This document shows, one piece after another, positions 1-10,664 of a DNA stretch of 64,000 nucleotides (its first letter is position 1; each line of letters begins with the position of its first letter). The notes below the pieces were generated by a model, which had not been told where the DNA came from, ran no database searches, and saw nothing but the letters and a program-made list of their open reading frames with translations. This DNA comes from Chiridota heheva (lineage: Eukaryota > Echinodermata > Holothuroidea > Apodida > Chiridotidae): positions 62,001 to 126,000 of the forward strand of contig JAIGNY010003061.1 of the NCBI GenBank assembly GCA_020152595.1, given 5' to 3'. A program made the position numbers and the translations under genes.

Positions 1-1
1 G

Positions 2-690
2 AAAGTTTGTTCCAAAGCTCATCACGGTCTTTATAACATTCGTCAGATTGCCAAATATCTTAATGTAGATTCCATGAAAACCCTTATTAATGCTTTTGTT
101 ATAAGTCACATTGATTACTGCATTTCACATCTTGTTGGACAACCTGATTATCAACTTTACAGAATTCAAAGCATACTTAATGGTGCTGCTCGGTTGATTT
201 TCAGACTACCAAAATTTTCTCACATTAATGCTGTTTTGAAGTCCCTTCACTGGTTACCAGTCAAACAAAGAATTGATTATAAAATTATTTTACAAGTTTT
301 CTAGTGCATTAAAGGCCTTGCTCCAAAATATTTATGTGAAATGGTAGTTGAAAAACCATCTCGCTATGACTTTCGTTTCAAGTCCCTATTTGTTCCCTGT
401 ATTAAACACAAAACTCTTGGCGAAAGGGGCCTAGCTTATAAAGGTCCTTGGTTGTGAAACTACTCCCAACTGAACTCAAATGTATTGATAATGTATCCCT
501 GACCTCCTTCAAAATTAAGCTTAACACTTTTTTTGTTTAAAAAGACATTAATATAATGTGCAGCTTGATCCATTGTATTTCTATTTACGTTGTCATTTCT
601 GTATTCTTATTTTTGTTTTTGTATCTAATTTCCTTGTACGTACAGCGCTTTTGAATGTTTTTACAAAATTAACACTAAATAAATTTATGT
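2..690 (+). pseudogene. CR1/L2-like (jockey clade) LINE, 3' end, decayed reverse transcriptase
   Basis: The frame from base 2 encodes the C-terminal part of a non-LTR reverse transcriptase. It shows the AFVxSHIDYC motif, the RIQxxxNxAARLI block and the LHWLPVxxRIxYKI block, all typical of CR1/L2/jockey-clade elements. It is broken by an in-frame TAG at 302-304 and by a frameshift near 450, after a GERG-A-YKGP segment; the original stop would lie near 540. A 3' UTR and a short ATCATT-type simple tail end the copy near 690. The 5' part lies outside the window. A second copy of the same family sits inverted at 32584-32960. Confidence 0.85.
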
Positions 691-784
691 ATCATTATCA
701 TTATAATTGATTCTCCATATTTTTCTACTTTCTATATTGTATCTGTTATCTCTTATCTAGCTCACATATACTAGGGAGCAGTGA

Positions 785-1053
785 TTTCTGCATGCACCAG
801 TTTAAATTACCATCTATGCATGCACTAGTTTAAATTACCATCTCTGCATGACCAGTTTAAATTACCATCTCTGCATGCACCAGTTTAAATTACCATCTCT
901 GCATGCACCAGTTTAAATTAACATCTCTGCATGCACCAGTTTAAATCACCATCTCTGCATGCACCAGTTTAAATCACCATCTCTGCATGCACCAGTTTAA
1001 ATCACCATCTCTGCATGCACCAGTTCAAATTACCATCTCTGCATGCACCAGGG
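785..1053. repeat. 28-bp minisatellite, about 10 copies
   Basis: Tandem units contain GCATGCACCAGTTTAAATTA followed by CCATCTCT. Neighbouring units share variants: AAATTA in the first half, AAATCA in three later units, then a single TTCAAATTA unit. The short minus-strand frame that starts just inside the array is not protein-like. Confidence 0.95.
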
Positions 1054-2177
1054 AGCTTTTGGAGTGGGAATTCCCATCAGCATCATGAAAGAAACCGCTG
1101 ATACATAGCCATGAGCAATAACAACTACTCATCATTTGCAACTGGGAACTAAACATATACAATCTAAACATGTTTAGTGACCCAATATTACTCCCATCTA
1201 ACTTTGATATGCTAACTGTAGCTATTGCTATACCCATAACATCTTTTGTTAAACATAAGTCACACAATAGTTGCCCTATTCTGGAACTCATGGATGACTA
1301 GCCAATCTTAAAAAGGCACAGATATTGTTCAACAACGTATTTTCGTCACTAACTTTTGAAGTAGGATCCAATGATTCAGATTTATTTCAATATAATGATG
1401 GCAAACTAAACATCAGGATATGCTTAGCATGGTGGATGGATATTCATATAAAATGAATCTTATAAGAGTTGTTTATCAACACTGATATTGAAATATTGAT
1501 ATGCAAATTATATGAGGTTATACTTCAATCATAGTTACTGTTCTGTACCACGTCATTTCATCTCAGCACAAAAGTCAAATTGTTTGTGTAAATTAATAGA
1601 AATCACTACAATAGATGTACATAAATCTTAAAATAAACATCCATTATGCGTAAAAAATATCTGTTTGCATGGTTTCTTTCCATTTTAGTCCATGTACCGT
1701 GTATTATCTTCTGAGCCTGAACATAATATTGATATATCGATGTGACCCTTGAACTCAATATTGGCCATATCGATAAAGATCAATATTGAAATATATCAAA
1801 ATGTTAAACATCAAGGGTACAAAATATAAGTACAATTATTTTGAGGCTTAAAAACTTGTTTTTCCAAATTATTAATTAATTACCCAACAATTATTCATAC
1901 CCAAGAAATAATGCTAGTTTACAAAAATCTAATTGTAATGATGTTGACTAATAACTTGTACAAATAAAAGATGCAAATGGGAACTTACTGAAAATGGGCG
2001 GACTGACTAGTCGCAGATAGAAGTCTCCCAAGTACAGATGAATTGCACAATCTATGATATAAACACCCTGCCATCTAAAAAACAAATAAACAAAAGATAA
2101 TTTTATTACGTGCTCTAAATTAAATCTAAACTGTCTAGAGGTAGAAGATGAACAAATTCTTCTAATAACCATTCAGA
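1054..2177. other. AT-rich non-coding stretch
   Basis: No credible gene is visible. Short AT-rich fragments near 1720-1900 (CGATATATC-like palindromic bits and TTAATTAATTACCC) resemble decayed MITE ends such as those in the neighbouring cluster. The small minus-strand frames at 1025-1291 and 1948-2172 have no recognisable content. Confidence 0.5.
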
Positions 2178-2722
2178 AATTAGTTCAGTGGTCAAGCATG
2201 TCCATCTTATATGAAAGCGGACTTGGAAAGAAACAAAATGGTGAAATCTTTTTATGTGAAGGAGATATTCATGTTTAAAGCTCTGTCTTATCTGTGTAGA
2301 AATGACTGGTGTAGAAAGTCTACTATGGAAAGTTGGTGTCTTCATCCTCACATTCTTAACAATTGTTAATGTATTTTAAAGACAGTTTATTTAATATTTT
2401 TACTATTTAGATTATTTTTCCTCAAACTTTCTTCACTATAAATAGCCTTCCTAGAATCGGTTTTACTACTTTTTTGACATATCCCATTTTTTTAGATTAT
2501 CACAGAACAAAATAAGATAGAATACAAAAAGACTAAGAAATCCGACGCTATGACATCACAACTAGTCTGATTTCAGTCATTTTACAACAAATGATATCAA
2601 ACTTTAAACTTAGATATCTCCTGACGGAATGAGTTTTTTTTTATACTTTCTTCACTATTTCACTTCTTTTGAAGTCCTTTTTCATATAAGATAGACTTGC
2701 TTGACCCATGAACTAATCCTTT
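2178..2722. mobile_element. palindromic MITE, family A, copy 1
   Basis: The left end (ATTAGTTCAGTGGTCAAGCA) is repeated inverted at the right end (TTGACCCATGAACTAAT), and the inverted similarity runs inward for more than 100 bp through the ATCTTATATGAAAG segment. The element has no coding capacity. Short minus-strand frames in copies 1 and 2 look alike only because they read the same repeat. Confidence 0.7.
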
Positions 2723-2738
2723 AAATATTTACGACATA

Positions 2739-3297
2739 TATTAGTAGTCAAGCATGTCAATCTTATATGAAAGCAGATTTCAAAAGAAACAAAATGGTAA
2801 AATATTATTACATTAAGGAGATATTTAAGTTGAAAGGTCTGTCTTATCTGTGTAGAAATGACTGGTGTAATAAGTCTACAAAGGAAAGTTGGCATCTTCA
2901 TCCTCACATTCTTAACATTTATTAATGTATTTTAAATAAAGTTTATTTAATATTATCAATAGATTATTTTTCCTCTTACTTTCTTCAGGTGGTATATTAT
3001 ATATATACCCCTCCTAGATTCAGTTTTACAACTTTTTTGACATATTCCATAGTTTTTAATCCACAAAATCGCAGGACTAAATATGATAGAATGCATAAAG
3101 ACTTTGAGAAATCTGAGGCTATGACATCAAAACTAGTCTGATTTCAGTGGTTTATACACAAATACATATAGTACCAAACTTTAAACTTAAATATCTCCTT
3201 GATTTAATGAGTTTTTTAAATGCTTTTTTCACATATTTATTTCTTTTGAAGTCCTCTTTCATATAAGACAGACTTGTTTGACCCCTAAATTAATCTT
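2739..3297. mobile_element. palindromic MITE, family A, copy 2
   Basis: It has the same order of segments as copy 1: GTCAAGCATGTCAATCTTAT at the left, an internal ACTAGTCTGATTTCAG block, and the inverted end CATATAAGACAGACTTGTTT at the right. It lies only 16 bp from copy 1, so the two form a near-tandem pair. Confidence 0.7.
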
Positions 3298-3457
3298 TTA
3301 TCAAAAATATTGTTTTCATTCCTCCTCCATCTTTTATGACAGAGGGCACAAAGGTTAACAGACCTGTGGTGAAAGTACTTCAATATCTTGTTCCACTCAT
3401 GATATATTTAGTTTTAAAGTTGTTACAATTTTGTATGAAATTATGAGTGCAGGATGT

Positions 3458-3902
3458 CTACAAATACATGAACAGTTTGAACCACCTAATTTGGTATCAA
3501 AGATAATTGGGTAATTATTGAATAATTCAAAATAATTGTAATTTTTTACCCTTGATGTTTGATCAAACTTGTTTCTAGGTGTAATGTCGTGGAAGTAATG
3601 CATAAACCACCTAAAATTTATTAAATGGTGCATCTTTGATACGGGGCCCAGGGCAAACTTATGATGTACACCTTGTCAAGACTGATGTGCCCTCCTTCAC
3701 CTTCTTTACAAAGTTATAAAGGATTAATTCAGTGGTCACGCAAGTTGATCTTACATGAATGTAGAAGAGTGACATTACACCTAGAAACAAGTTTGAACAA
3801 ACATCAAGGGTAGAAAATTACAATTATTATGAATTATTGATTAATTACCCAATTATCTTTCATATCAAATTAGGGGGTTCAAACTGTTCATGTATTTGTA
3901 GG
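3458..3902. repeat. long inverted repeat, two ~131-bp arms around a 182-bp spacer
   Basis: The arm 3458-3588 reads as the near-perfect reverse complement of 3771-3902; both contain TTGATGTTTG and CTAGGTGTAATGTC. The spacer holds a GGGGCCCAGGGCAAACTTAT block and a family A left end. The same block recurs at 4070-4230, so this is a composite of nested repeats. Confidence 0.75.
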
Positions 3903-4029
3903 CCTATGACAGTTTAATTGAATTTCAAAAACTAAAAATATTTCTTTTAGTGATAAATCATCAGCTGTTTTCAAATTGATTATGTTTTAAACTGTTTCCA
4001 TTTGCACATATCCATATGTTAGTGTATGC

Positions 4030-4500
4030 ATAGTGTCCATTTCCATGTGTCCATAATAACTGCATGGAAGTAATGCGTAAACAACCTAAAATGTATTGAA
4101 TGGCGTATCTTTGAAATGGGGCCCAGGGCAAACTTATGATGTATACCCTGTCATAGACTGACTGCCCTCCTCCACCTTCTTTACAAAGTTATAAAGGATT
4201 AGTTCAGTGGTCATGCAAGTTGATCTTATATAAAAGAGGACTTTTAGAGAAACAAAATGGTGAAGAAAGTATTCAAAAATCTTATTCCGTTAAGAAGATA
4301 TTCAAGTTTTAAGCTCTGTGTTATCTATGTAGAAATGAGTGGTGTAGTAACGTCTATTGAAATTTGGCACCTACATCCTCAACTGTTTTTGTATTTTAAA
4401 GACAATTTATTTTACTTTTTTACTATTTGAGTGACTTTTTTCTTGAAGATTATGTTTTACTACTTTCCTGGCATATCCAATGGACTGTAATTTCTTTTGT
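4030..4500. mobile_element. second copy of the GGGGCCCAGGGC block followed by half of a family A MITE
   Basis: The segment 4070-4230 duplicates 3600-3755 with about a dozen differences. It leads into a left half of family A (GGATTAGTTCAGTGGTCATG) that runs to about 4480, where similarity ends without the inverted right arm. Only a truncated element remains. Confidence 0.6.
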
Positions 4501-4632
4501 GGTGTAAGTTTGGGCTTTTTATGGGATGACCAACCCTTCTTAGCCCGTCATCATGTTATGTTACCAGTTAGGTCTACCAGTGCAATGTGACAAACCACAG
4601 TAACTAACAGTAGAAAGCTATCACTTTCGCGG

Positions 4633-4666
4633 AACTAGCTCATTAATGAGCTAGTTCATTAATGAG
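4633..4666. repeat. perfect 24-bp palindrome plus partial repeat
   Basis: AACTAGCTCATT is followed at once by its exact reverse complement (4633-4656). A second CATTAATGAG follows at 4657. It could be a cruciform-prone site or the joined ends of a lost element. Confidence 0.85.
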
Positions 4667-5285
4667 CATGTATAAAGATAGACATGTGGATATTTCACCC
4701 AACAAAAGTAACGAAAAAACAAAAGTAAGGGGCAGAAAATCTAACAAATACTTTACCTTTAAATAAAAAGAACAAATTATATTGAATCAGATTATATTTA
4801 TAAAATTCCCTCACGAATCAATGAAATAAATTTTGCACACTGTGCTGTGCATGCCGATGCCTGTACCTAATGGATAATATTGTCAAATTAACAATCGCTG
4901 GAAGTACGAGTGGGCAGGGCTTGTCTCAAATATGAATATACATACAATTTAAAATCCTTATTTTTAAGCACTACTGATAAGTTTGGTGCCATGCTGTATT
5001 ATACCATTTCGAAATTGATTTAAATACAAAATGAATATAAATAAACAACAGTAGGTTTGCTGTTGTCGTATATGTTTTTGCTAATTAAAGATCCGTTAGA
5101 CCGTGGGTACGGTACTAGCTCTTTGCTTAAACTTTATCTGTAGACATAGATTCTGACAAAGCAGAAGCGTACGTATGGGAAACGGGGTGCACAGGAGGGA
5201 AAGGGAGGGGAGGGGGGAGGCGAATGAGACTGCCCCTGTAAGGATTTATACTTCCCGGTTGCATGGTTTCTTCCCGGTTGGGATA
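4667..5285. other. non-coding stretch with a G-rich tract
   Basis: No gene is recognisable. A purine-rich run of GGGA and GGGG blocks lies at about 5193-5222. Confidence 0.5.
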
Positions 5286-5287
5286 TC

Positions 5288-5575
5288 AAATTGGGAAATT
5301 ATTAATATAAATTGAAAAAAATGGTAGAATTTCCTGAAAATTTGGTAAAATCATTGGAATTTTTTTATAAAGATATTGGAAATTTTGGTAAAATTTAGCA
5401 AAATTTCTCGAGAATTGACAAAAAAATTCTCTAAAATGAAGGAAATTTCCTAAATAGTGCAGAAAATTGACTGAAAATGAGAAAAATGAGGAAAGTTTCC
5501 CGAAAATGAAGAAATTTGAAGAAATTTTCCCATTAAATTGAGGAAATTTCACAAGCTGAATTGAAGGAGATTTAC
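5288..5575. repeat. degenerate short tandem repeat (GAAAATTGAGGAAATTTCC-like)
   Basis: Short blocks such as GGAAATTT, AAAATTGA and TTTCC recur in changing order through about 290 bp. The 102-codon minus-strand frame across it is F/N/P-rich repeat reading with no domain, so no gene is called. Confidence 0.6.
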
Positions 5576-5939
5576 AAATAGGAGATGATACCACTGGTCA
5601 TTCTTTAGCATGCTGAAATGAATCAACTCGAATTACATAAGTTGTTTAGCATAAAATATTAGTCAGACCGGGCGTTTTTTTGTTGTCCCATTTTGATTCT
5701 TATTAATGAATGATTATATTCATTAATACATGCAACCATACTTTGCCACAGGGTGTAGGAAGGGTAACCTCTCAGGGGGAGGGGGAAAGAACTTAAATAC
5801 CTATTGCAAGAGGAATTTCATAAAACGTACAAGCTATTCGGGAATTCTGCAGTTTTCGGGAAATTTTTGAACTACAATTTCGGTTTGGTATCTTAAAGTT
5901 TAAACTATACCGTATAAAAAAAATGAATATTCAGATATT

Positions 5940-6134
5940 TCCAGAGATAATATTCAACGTTCTTCTACCGTTTGCGAAACCACTTTGTACGTTTGTCAAC
6001 ATTATGTGCAGTTCGGAAGACGAGCGTGTGTGTAAACTTCTTATATTTCCAACAGACTTATTTAAAAGCTGCTGTCCGTACCTGTGATCGTAAGCAGACA
6101 CCAGATTAAGAAAACGTCCAATCTATAGCTTAAT
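5940..6134 (+). promoter_or_regulatory. candidate TATA promoter and first non-coding exon (speculative)
   Basis: A stretch of about 190 bp has more CpG dinucleotides than its AT-rich surroundings. It contains a TATA-like TTATTTAAAAG near 6057-6067. A consensus donor, AAT|GTAAGTGA, follows at 6135. This is the layout expected for a short untranslated first exon, and the channel gene needs one upstream of its acceptor at 33446. The implied leader intron would be about 27 kb. The link is inference only; other upstream exons, inside or outside the window, are equally possible. Confidence 0.2.
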
Positions 6135-7640
6135 GTAAGTGATAAAATTTTGTATGATATTTCTTTCACAAATTATTTTACACTAATTAGCCACCCACTG
6201 GCACAGGTGTTCCTAGCGTTATGGGAACCTACATTTTATAATTGTATTACATCTCAGATCTAGGCCTAGGGCCTAGTATATAGCTAAAGTTATAAAAAGG
6301 TAGGTCACCTCCAACCGCGACTTTCGAACCGTATGTTAAAATTACTTTTTTTGACCACTCACAAATCTTCATTACATTTTTTTACTCAACTCACATTTGC
6401 CGGAGACTCCATTCTTCGTAGGGAGAAAATTGAATTCAATGGGATTTCCCAGCATAATTTTTGTTCAAACATTCCCATGTTTGAACAAAAGTTATGCTTC
6501 CAACAAAAGTTATGAGCTGTTTTGTATGAACTATATTGTGTGGGTCAATGGGAAATTCTAACCTATTCCAGCCGATTATTGAAGTTATATTTATACAGTA
6601 CCAGTGATACGGTCAATTTGATTAGACCATGTGGTGGGAATTCATATTTTGTCAAAAAACAAAAAGAATTGGGTTCACGTACAAAGTTAAGAAAGAACAA
6701 ACCTTTGAAAATCCCATCTTGCACGTATCTCATTCATACTCAACAATTCTTAATTTTCTATCATGTGAGGATAATACCAGTAATCCATATACATTGAAAG
6801 AAATTGGGATTTCCACCAGCACTAGCGCTGCAGACATGGGCCTACGTAAATTATGTTCTGCGCAAGTCAGTCCATTATTTTGCAATCTGGCAACCTGTCA
6901 TAAAAAAGTTTTTCTCAATAGAACTTATTTCAGTCACGCCCGTTTTTTACTGTACAAGGCCAACACACTGCTGTCACCCCAATGACTGGTCCCACATCAC
7001 AGTGTACTAAACATACAGTGTACATCACGTAACGTTGTGTATATTACAGTACATTGCATTATTAAGGTCTTGACCATTCGTGCACATGTTCAGAGTTTAA
7101 CAAATTTGCCATGTTTAATCGATTACAGTAATTTTAAAACTTAAACTTGCTGTTCTACACAGCCCTTTCAGCAATTTTGCTGGAACAAAATGAAAATGGA
7201 ACTTTATTTTTACCATTATTATTGACTGGAGGTATTTTAAAAACATTCTGAAGGCATTTCATGCTGTGTGAATCATTGAACTTTGGCCTAGGACCTAACG
7301 TTAGTGTTAGAACTAGTGTATACATTGTGAGACAATTATTCATTTTTCATTCAAAAAGTCAGGAAAGATAGGCTTTTCAAAAGTTTTTATTACTCCCAGA
7401 ATTCCTGATTGTAGTTACGAATCCGTTATGTTGTCGGGATTGCTCAATATTGGGATTGGGATACCAGGACTTGCGTGACTACCTTACCGAGAATCCGGGA
7501 TCCTGCACAACTGCGGGAAGAAAAGTTTATCATACTTAAAAAAAATATTTGTTACAAGAGACTTTACTCTTAGAACATGTTTTATGAGCAGAAAACGATA
7601 TATTTCAAGACGTTGATAGTATATGTTCGAGAAAAAACAC
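6135..7640. other. non-coding stretch, includes a 20-bp hairpin at 6453-6496
   Basis: Overlapping small + frames between 6333 and 7010 (up to 118 codons) show no domain, no splice-site context and no recognisable similarity. The segment 6453-6496 is an inverted repeat with 20-base arms (CATAATTTTTGTTCAAACAT and its near-complement) and a 4-base loop. GGCCTAGG and CTAACGTTAG-type sequence near 6263 and 7284 is a style familiar from sea urchin DNA. Confidence 0.5.
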
Positions 7641-7727
7641 TTCCATGGAACAGTAATATTTGAAAATTCACTGCTCCTGTTTAAAAAGCACTGTTCTCGG
7701 AATAGCGGAACAGCAGGAATTTCTACC
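7640..7727 (-). mobile_element. partial copy of the CAGGGGT-ended hAT-like MITE
   Basis: Read on the minus strand, this segment matches the left part of the element at 31164-31656, including the terminal CAGGGGTA, GTTCCG, AACAGTGCTTTTTA and AACAGTGAATTTTCAAA-like blocks. The other terminus is missing. Confidence 0.55.
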
Positions 7728-7729
7728 CC

Positions 7730-9101
7730 TGTATATCATTAATATAGATAATGAATAATTTAGGCCCCAGCTCAGGAGTGATAAGTTTGATGAATCGGTG
7801 TTCACGTTATCAAGGTTAGGAATCTGGGTATCAATGACGTAACAATAAAGTTTATGCACAGTAACCAGCTGCTAAGGGAAAACAAACCTACACTTATATA
7901 CATGTTCAGTTAAATTAGTCATTTACATTTAGCTCTGCGATAGCATATTGCTCACAGACGTGGAAGAAATCTACTGTATGGTTCTGGCAGTTAAAACCGC
8001 GGGAAAATTGGGAATTTGCAGGAAGAATTAAAAGATAATAATAAATCTATCAATTTTATCAGTAAACAACTGTACTGCGATGAAAACTACATTAAACTGC
8101 GAAAGAGAGAAGGATGTAATGATTGTTTTACTACGTTAAATATTATTTCTGTGACAATTTTTCATGGAAAGATTTTTACTCCTTTATTCAGATCCATGGG
8201 AAATTTTAGAATTAATTCCAACTACGAGTGCTCATATCCTCATCTTATTGGATATTTATCCAGGATTAATTACCACCAGGAAAAGTGAACCGTCCTATCA
8301 CAATGAGGACATCAAAAAGGTGGGGAGAAGTTGGGGGAGGGGGTTGTGGATGTCACATGCTTGTAAAGTTCTGTGAATGAGACGTAAATTGAATAAGACA
8401 TGAAATGAATAAGACATGAATCTCAAGTGTTTTGTGTCTTTAATTTTGTTGGGGATTGTAGCTTTAGTGCATTTGCCTACAGACAAATCGTTCGCATTTG
8501 GAAAACTGTAAAATAAAGCAAATTTTCAACTTGTAAGTTGTAGTGACAAATCTTTAATGTGAATAAATGATGAATATTGTTCTGTTAATTTGATTCACAA
8601 TTTACAAGACAAAATACCCATATTTTAGATTTATTTGATTTTGTTGGCCAGATATGAAATGCCAGTGCTTACGTGCAATTTCCATGATGACATCATGCCT
8701 ACCTTGAGAATGTCATTAGTGAAGGGAATAATGTTATTAGAATTTCCAATTTAGGCCTAACTGAATAATGAAGGGGTAATTTGCTAATTGCTTATATAAG
8801 CACATGACATCTTCAGCATACAGTGGATTAGTCGAAGGTAAATCAAAGACATTAATTTATTTCTTTGAAAATTTTTTTTTTCATTTGATAGAAATGCATG
8901 AAGAATTTTATCTTGACAAATAACATCACACTTTACACTTCAATGTCACTTTTCAACACAAGTGAAATCTTTGAATGCAATAACTCTTAAATGGAATAAG
9001 ATACATGTATCAACATGTTTTGTTTTTCATGGAATTTGTTTCTTTATTCCTTTATCATATAAATAAAAATGAAAATTCACCCATGGGAATATTCCTTTAA
9101 A
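7730..9101. other. AT-rich non-coding stretch
   Basis: No supported gene. Small frames at 8016-8486 lack recognisable domains and splice structure. Confidence 0.5.
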
Positions 9102-9663
9102 GGAATAATCCCTTGTTTTTTCATAACGTTTTATAAGAAAAAATTAATAAATGAAAACAAGTTAATACAAAAATCATGTTGATATGTTATTTCTACCGGA
9201 ATATAATCAAATTTTAAGGTTTACAAAAAATGCCACTAAACGACTAGGAAAAGGCTCAGTATGACATCACAGCAAGACATTCTCCCACAAAGTTGATGTA
9301 TTTCCTTAAAATCTATCATCTTTTTTTATTAGTAAAACCTGCAAGAAAAATAAATTGATGAAAGTTAGGTATTTATATACATTGCCAAATATACCCTACT
9401 TTAAAAATTGGGAAATTGTTTCTAATCATACAGAAACAACCAATTAACATTTAAAGAAATACATAAACTTTTGCAATGGAATTGTCCGTGTGACATCAAA
9501 CATGATTTCATCATACTGTACAAAAAGTTTAAAATGCAATTTTAAAATCTTTAAAAATCCATATCTCCTGAACGGAATATGATATCAACCTAAATTTGGA
9601 CCAAATTGGCTCTAAAAGTATGTTTCTTTAAATACAATTTTACAAAAAACCATGTGAATATTC
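9102..9663 (+). mobile_element. MITE-like element, family B, copy 1
   Basis: The 562-bp element matches 20106-20673 and 54767-55339 along its whole length. Shared internal blocks include GGCTCAGTATGACATCACAG, TTGATGAAAGTTAGGTATTT and CATACAGAAACAACCA. The ends are short imperfect inverted repeats related to GAATATTCCCATG. No coding capacity is seen. Confidence 0.75.
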
Positions 9664-10020
9664 CTTAATAAACTTATTATTAAAGTGAAGATGAGGTTAC
9701 CATCGTGCTATGGTGGACTTTCCACATCATTCATTTCTACTAAAATTAGAGACTAGAATGTACTATAGTATCTTTGCCACTTTGTTTCTATTTTTTCATA
9801 TACTGTACTGTATGTTGTTCAAACTTCATAACCACTGAAAGTTTTATGAAAACTACTCGGTGTTCTATATACATCAATTTAATCCCTCTTTAGTTTCACA
9901 CAAAATCAGTAAAATGTTGTTTAGAAAATTGTTATTGTTTTTGATAATACCTCAAAGAAATACATACATGTACCAAGGTACCATATGATATATATATATA
10001 TATATCTCCATGCAGCCATA
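9664..10020. other. non-coding stretch ending in a TA microsatellite
   Basis: No gene is seen. A short (TA)n run lies at about 9988-10005 and borders the Penelope-like fragment. Confidence 0.5.
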
Positions 10021-10590
10021 GCTGCAAAATATAACGCGAGTTGACATACAAATATACAGAAGAAAATAGGTGACAAGGTATGTCGAATTCCATCAACGAA
10101 GTTTAATTAAAATACAAAATTTTCCCAAAAAAGCCCTTCTTCAGTGTAGACATGCAACATGAAACTGTTCAGTTAAAACTTAAACAAAACAAATGAAACA
10201 CATAACAGGGAGAAACAGCTACATAAAAATACGCTCTTACTGGTGATGTAACAAGAACAGGTTTGCGCGTCTATAATTAAATCTCAACTGCGCATAAAAA
10301 TTACACCCATACCTTTTTACACAATAAGATAAACGCAATGCATGCAGAGGAGAAAAACTTTTACATATTTTTGAAGTTACTAAATTGACTTAAAGATGCA
10401 AGATCTTTGTTTAGACCTTCTGTTATGATTTGGTATTTGAAGATGTACATGAGTTCAGTGGTTTTTCTGTCTTTATTAGACCTAAAACCACCTGCTAAAA
10501 TGCAGAAGCATAAGTCAGTAATGTTGTAATGGTGTGTGTCCTTGTTAAAATGTTTAGCAATAGGAAGGCCTTATGTGTTGTTCTTGGTAT
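10021..10590 (-). pseudogene. Penelope-like element fragment, C-terminal GIY-YIG region
   Basis: Bases 10570 down to 10361 give 69 uninterrupted codons and a TAA. The protein pattern is that of the end of a Penelope-like retroelement: AKHFN, then D-H-Y-ITDL, then LAGGFRSNKDRKTTEL, then I-F-K-Y and EGLNKDL. An in-frame stop lies just upstream and no reverse transcriptase is present, so this is a dead 5'-truncated copy. The sequence CTGAAGAAGGGC follows the stop. A TATATG-type microsatellite abuts the 5' side at 10590-10664. Confidence 0.75.
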
Positions 10591-10664
10591 ATGTATGTAT
10601 ATCTGTATATATGTATATTTGTATATATGTATATATGTGTATATATATATATATATGTATATAC
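10590..10664. repeat. TATATG/TATG microsatellite
   Basis: A run of TATG, TATATG and TA units, imperfect. Confidence 0.85.

Noticed and set aside
785..1053. CRISPR-like array
   Set aside because: Units are contiguous 28-bp tandem copies without unique spacers, in an animal genome.
2115..2907. Two similar minus-strand frames as a duplicated gene
   Set aside because: The similarity comes from two copies of the family A MITE.
6629..6985. 118-codon + frame
   Set aside because: No domain, no start or splice context, and overlapping frames of similar length suggest chance.
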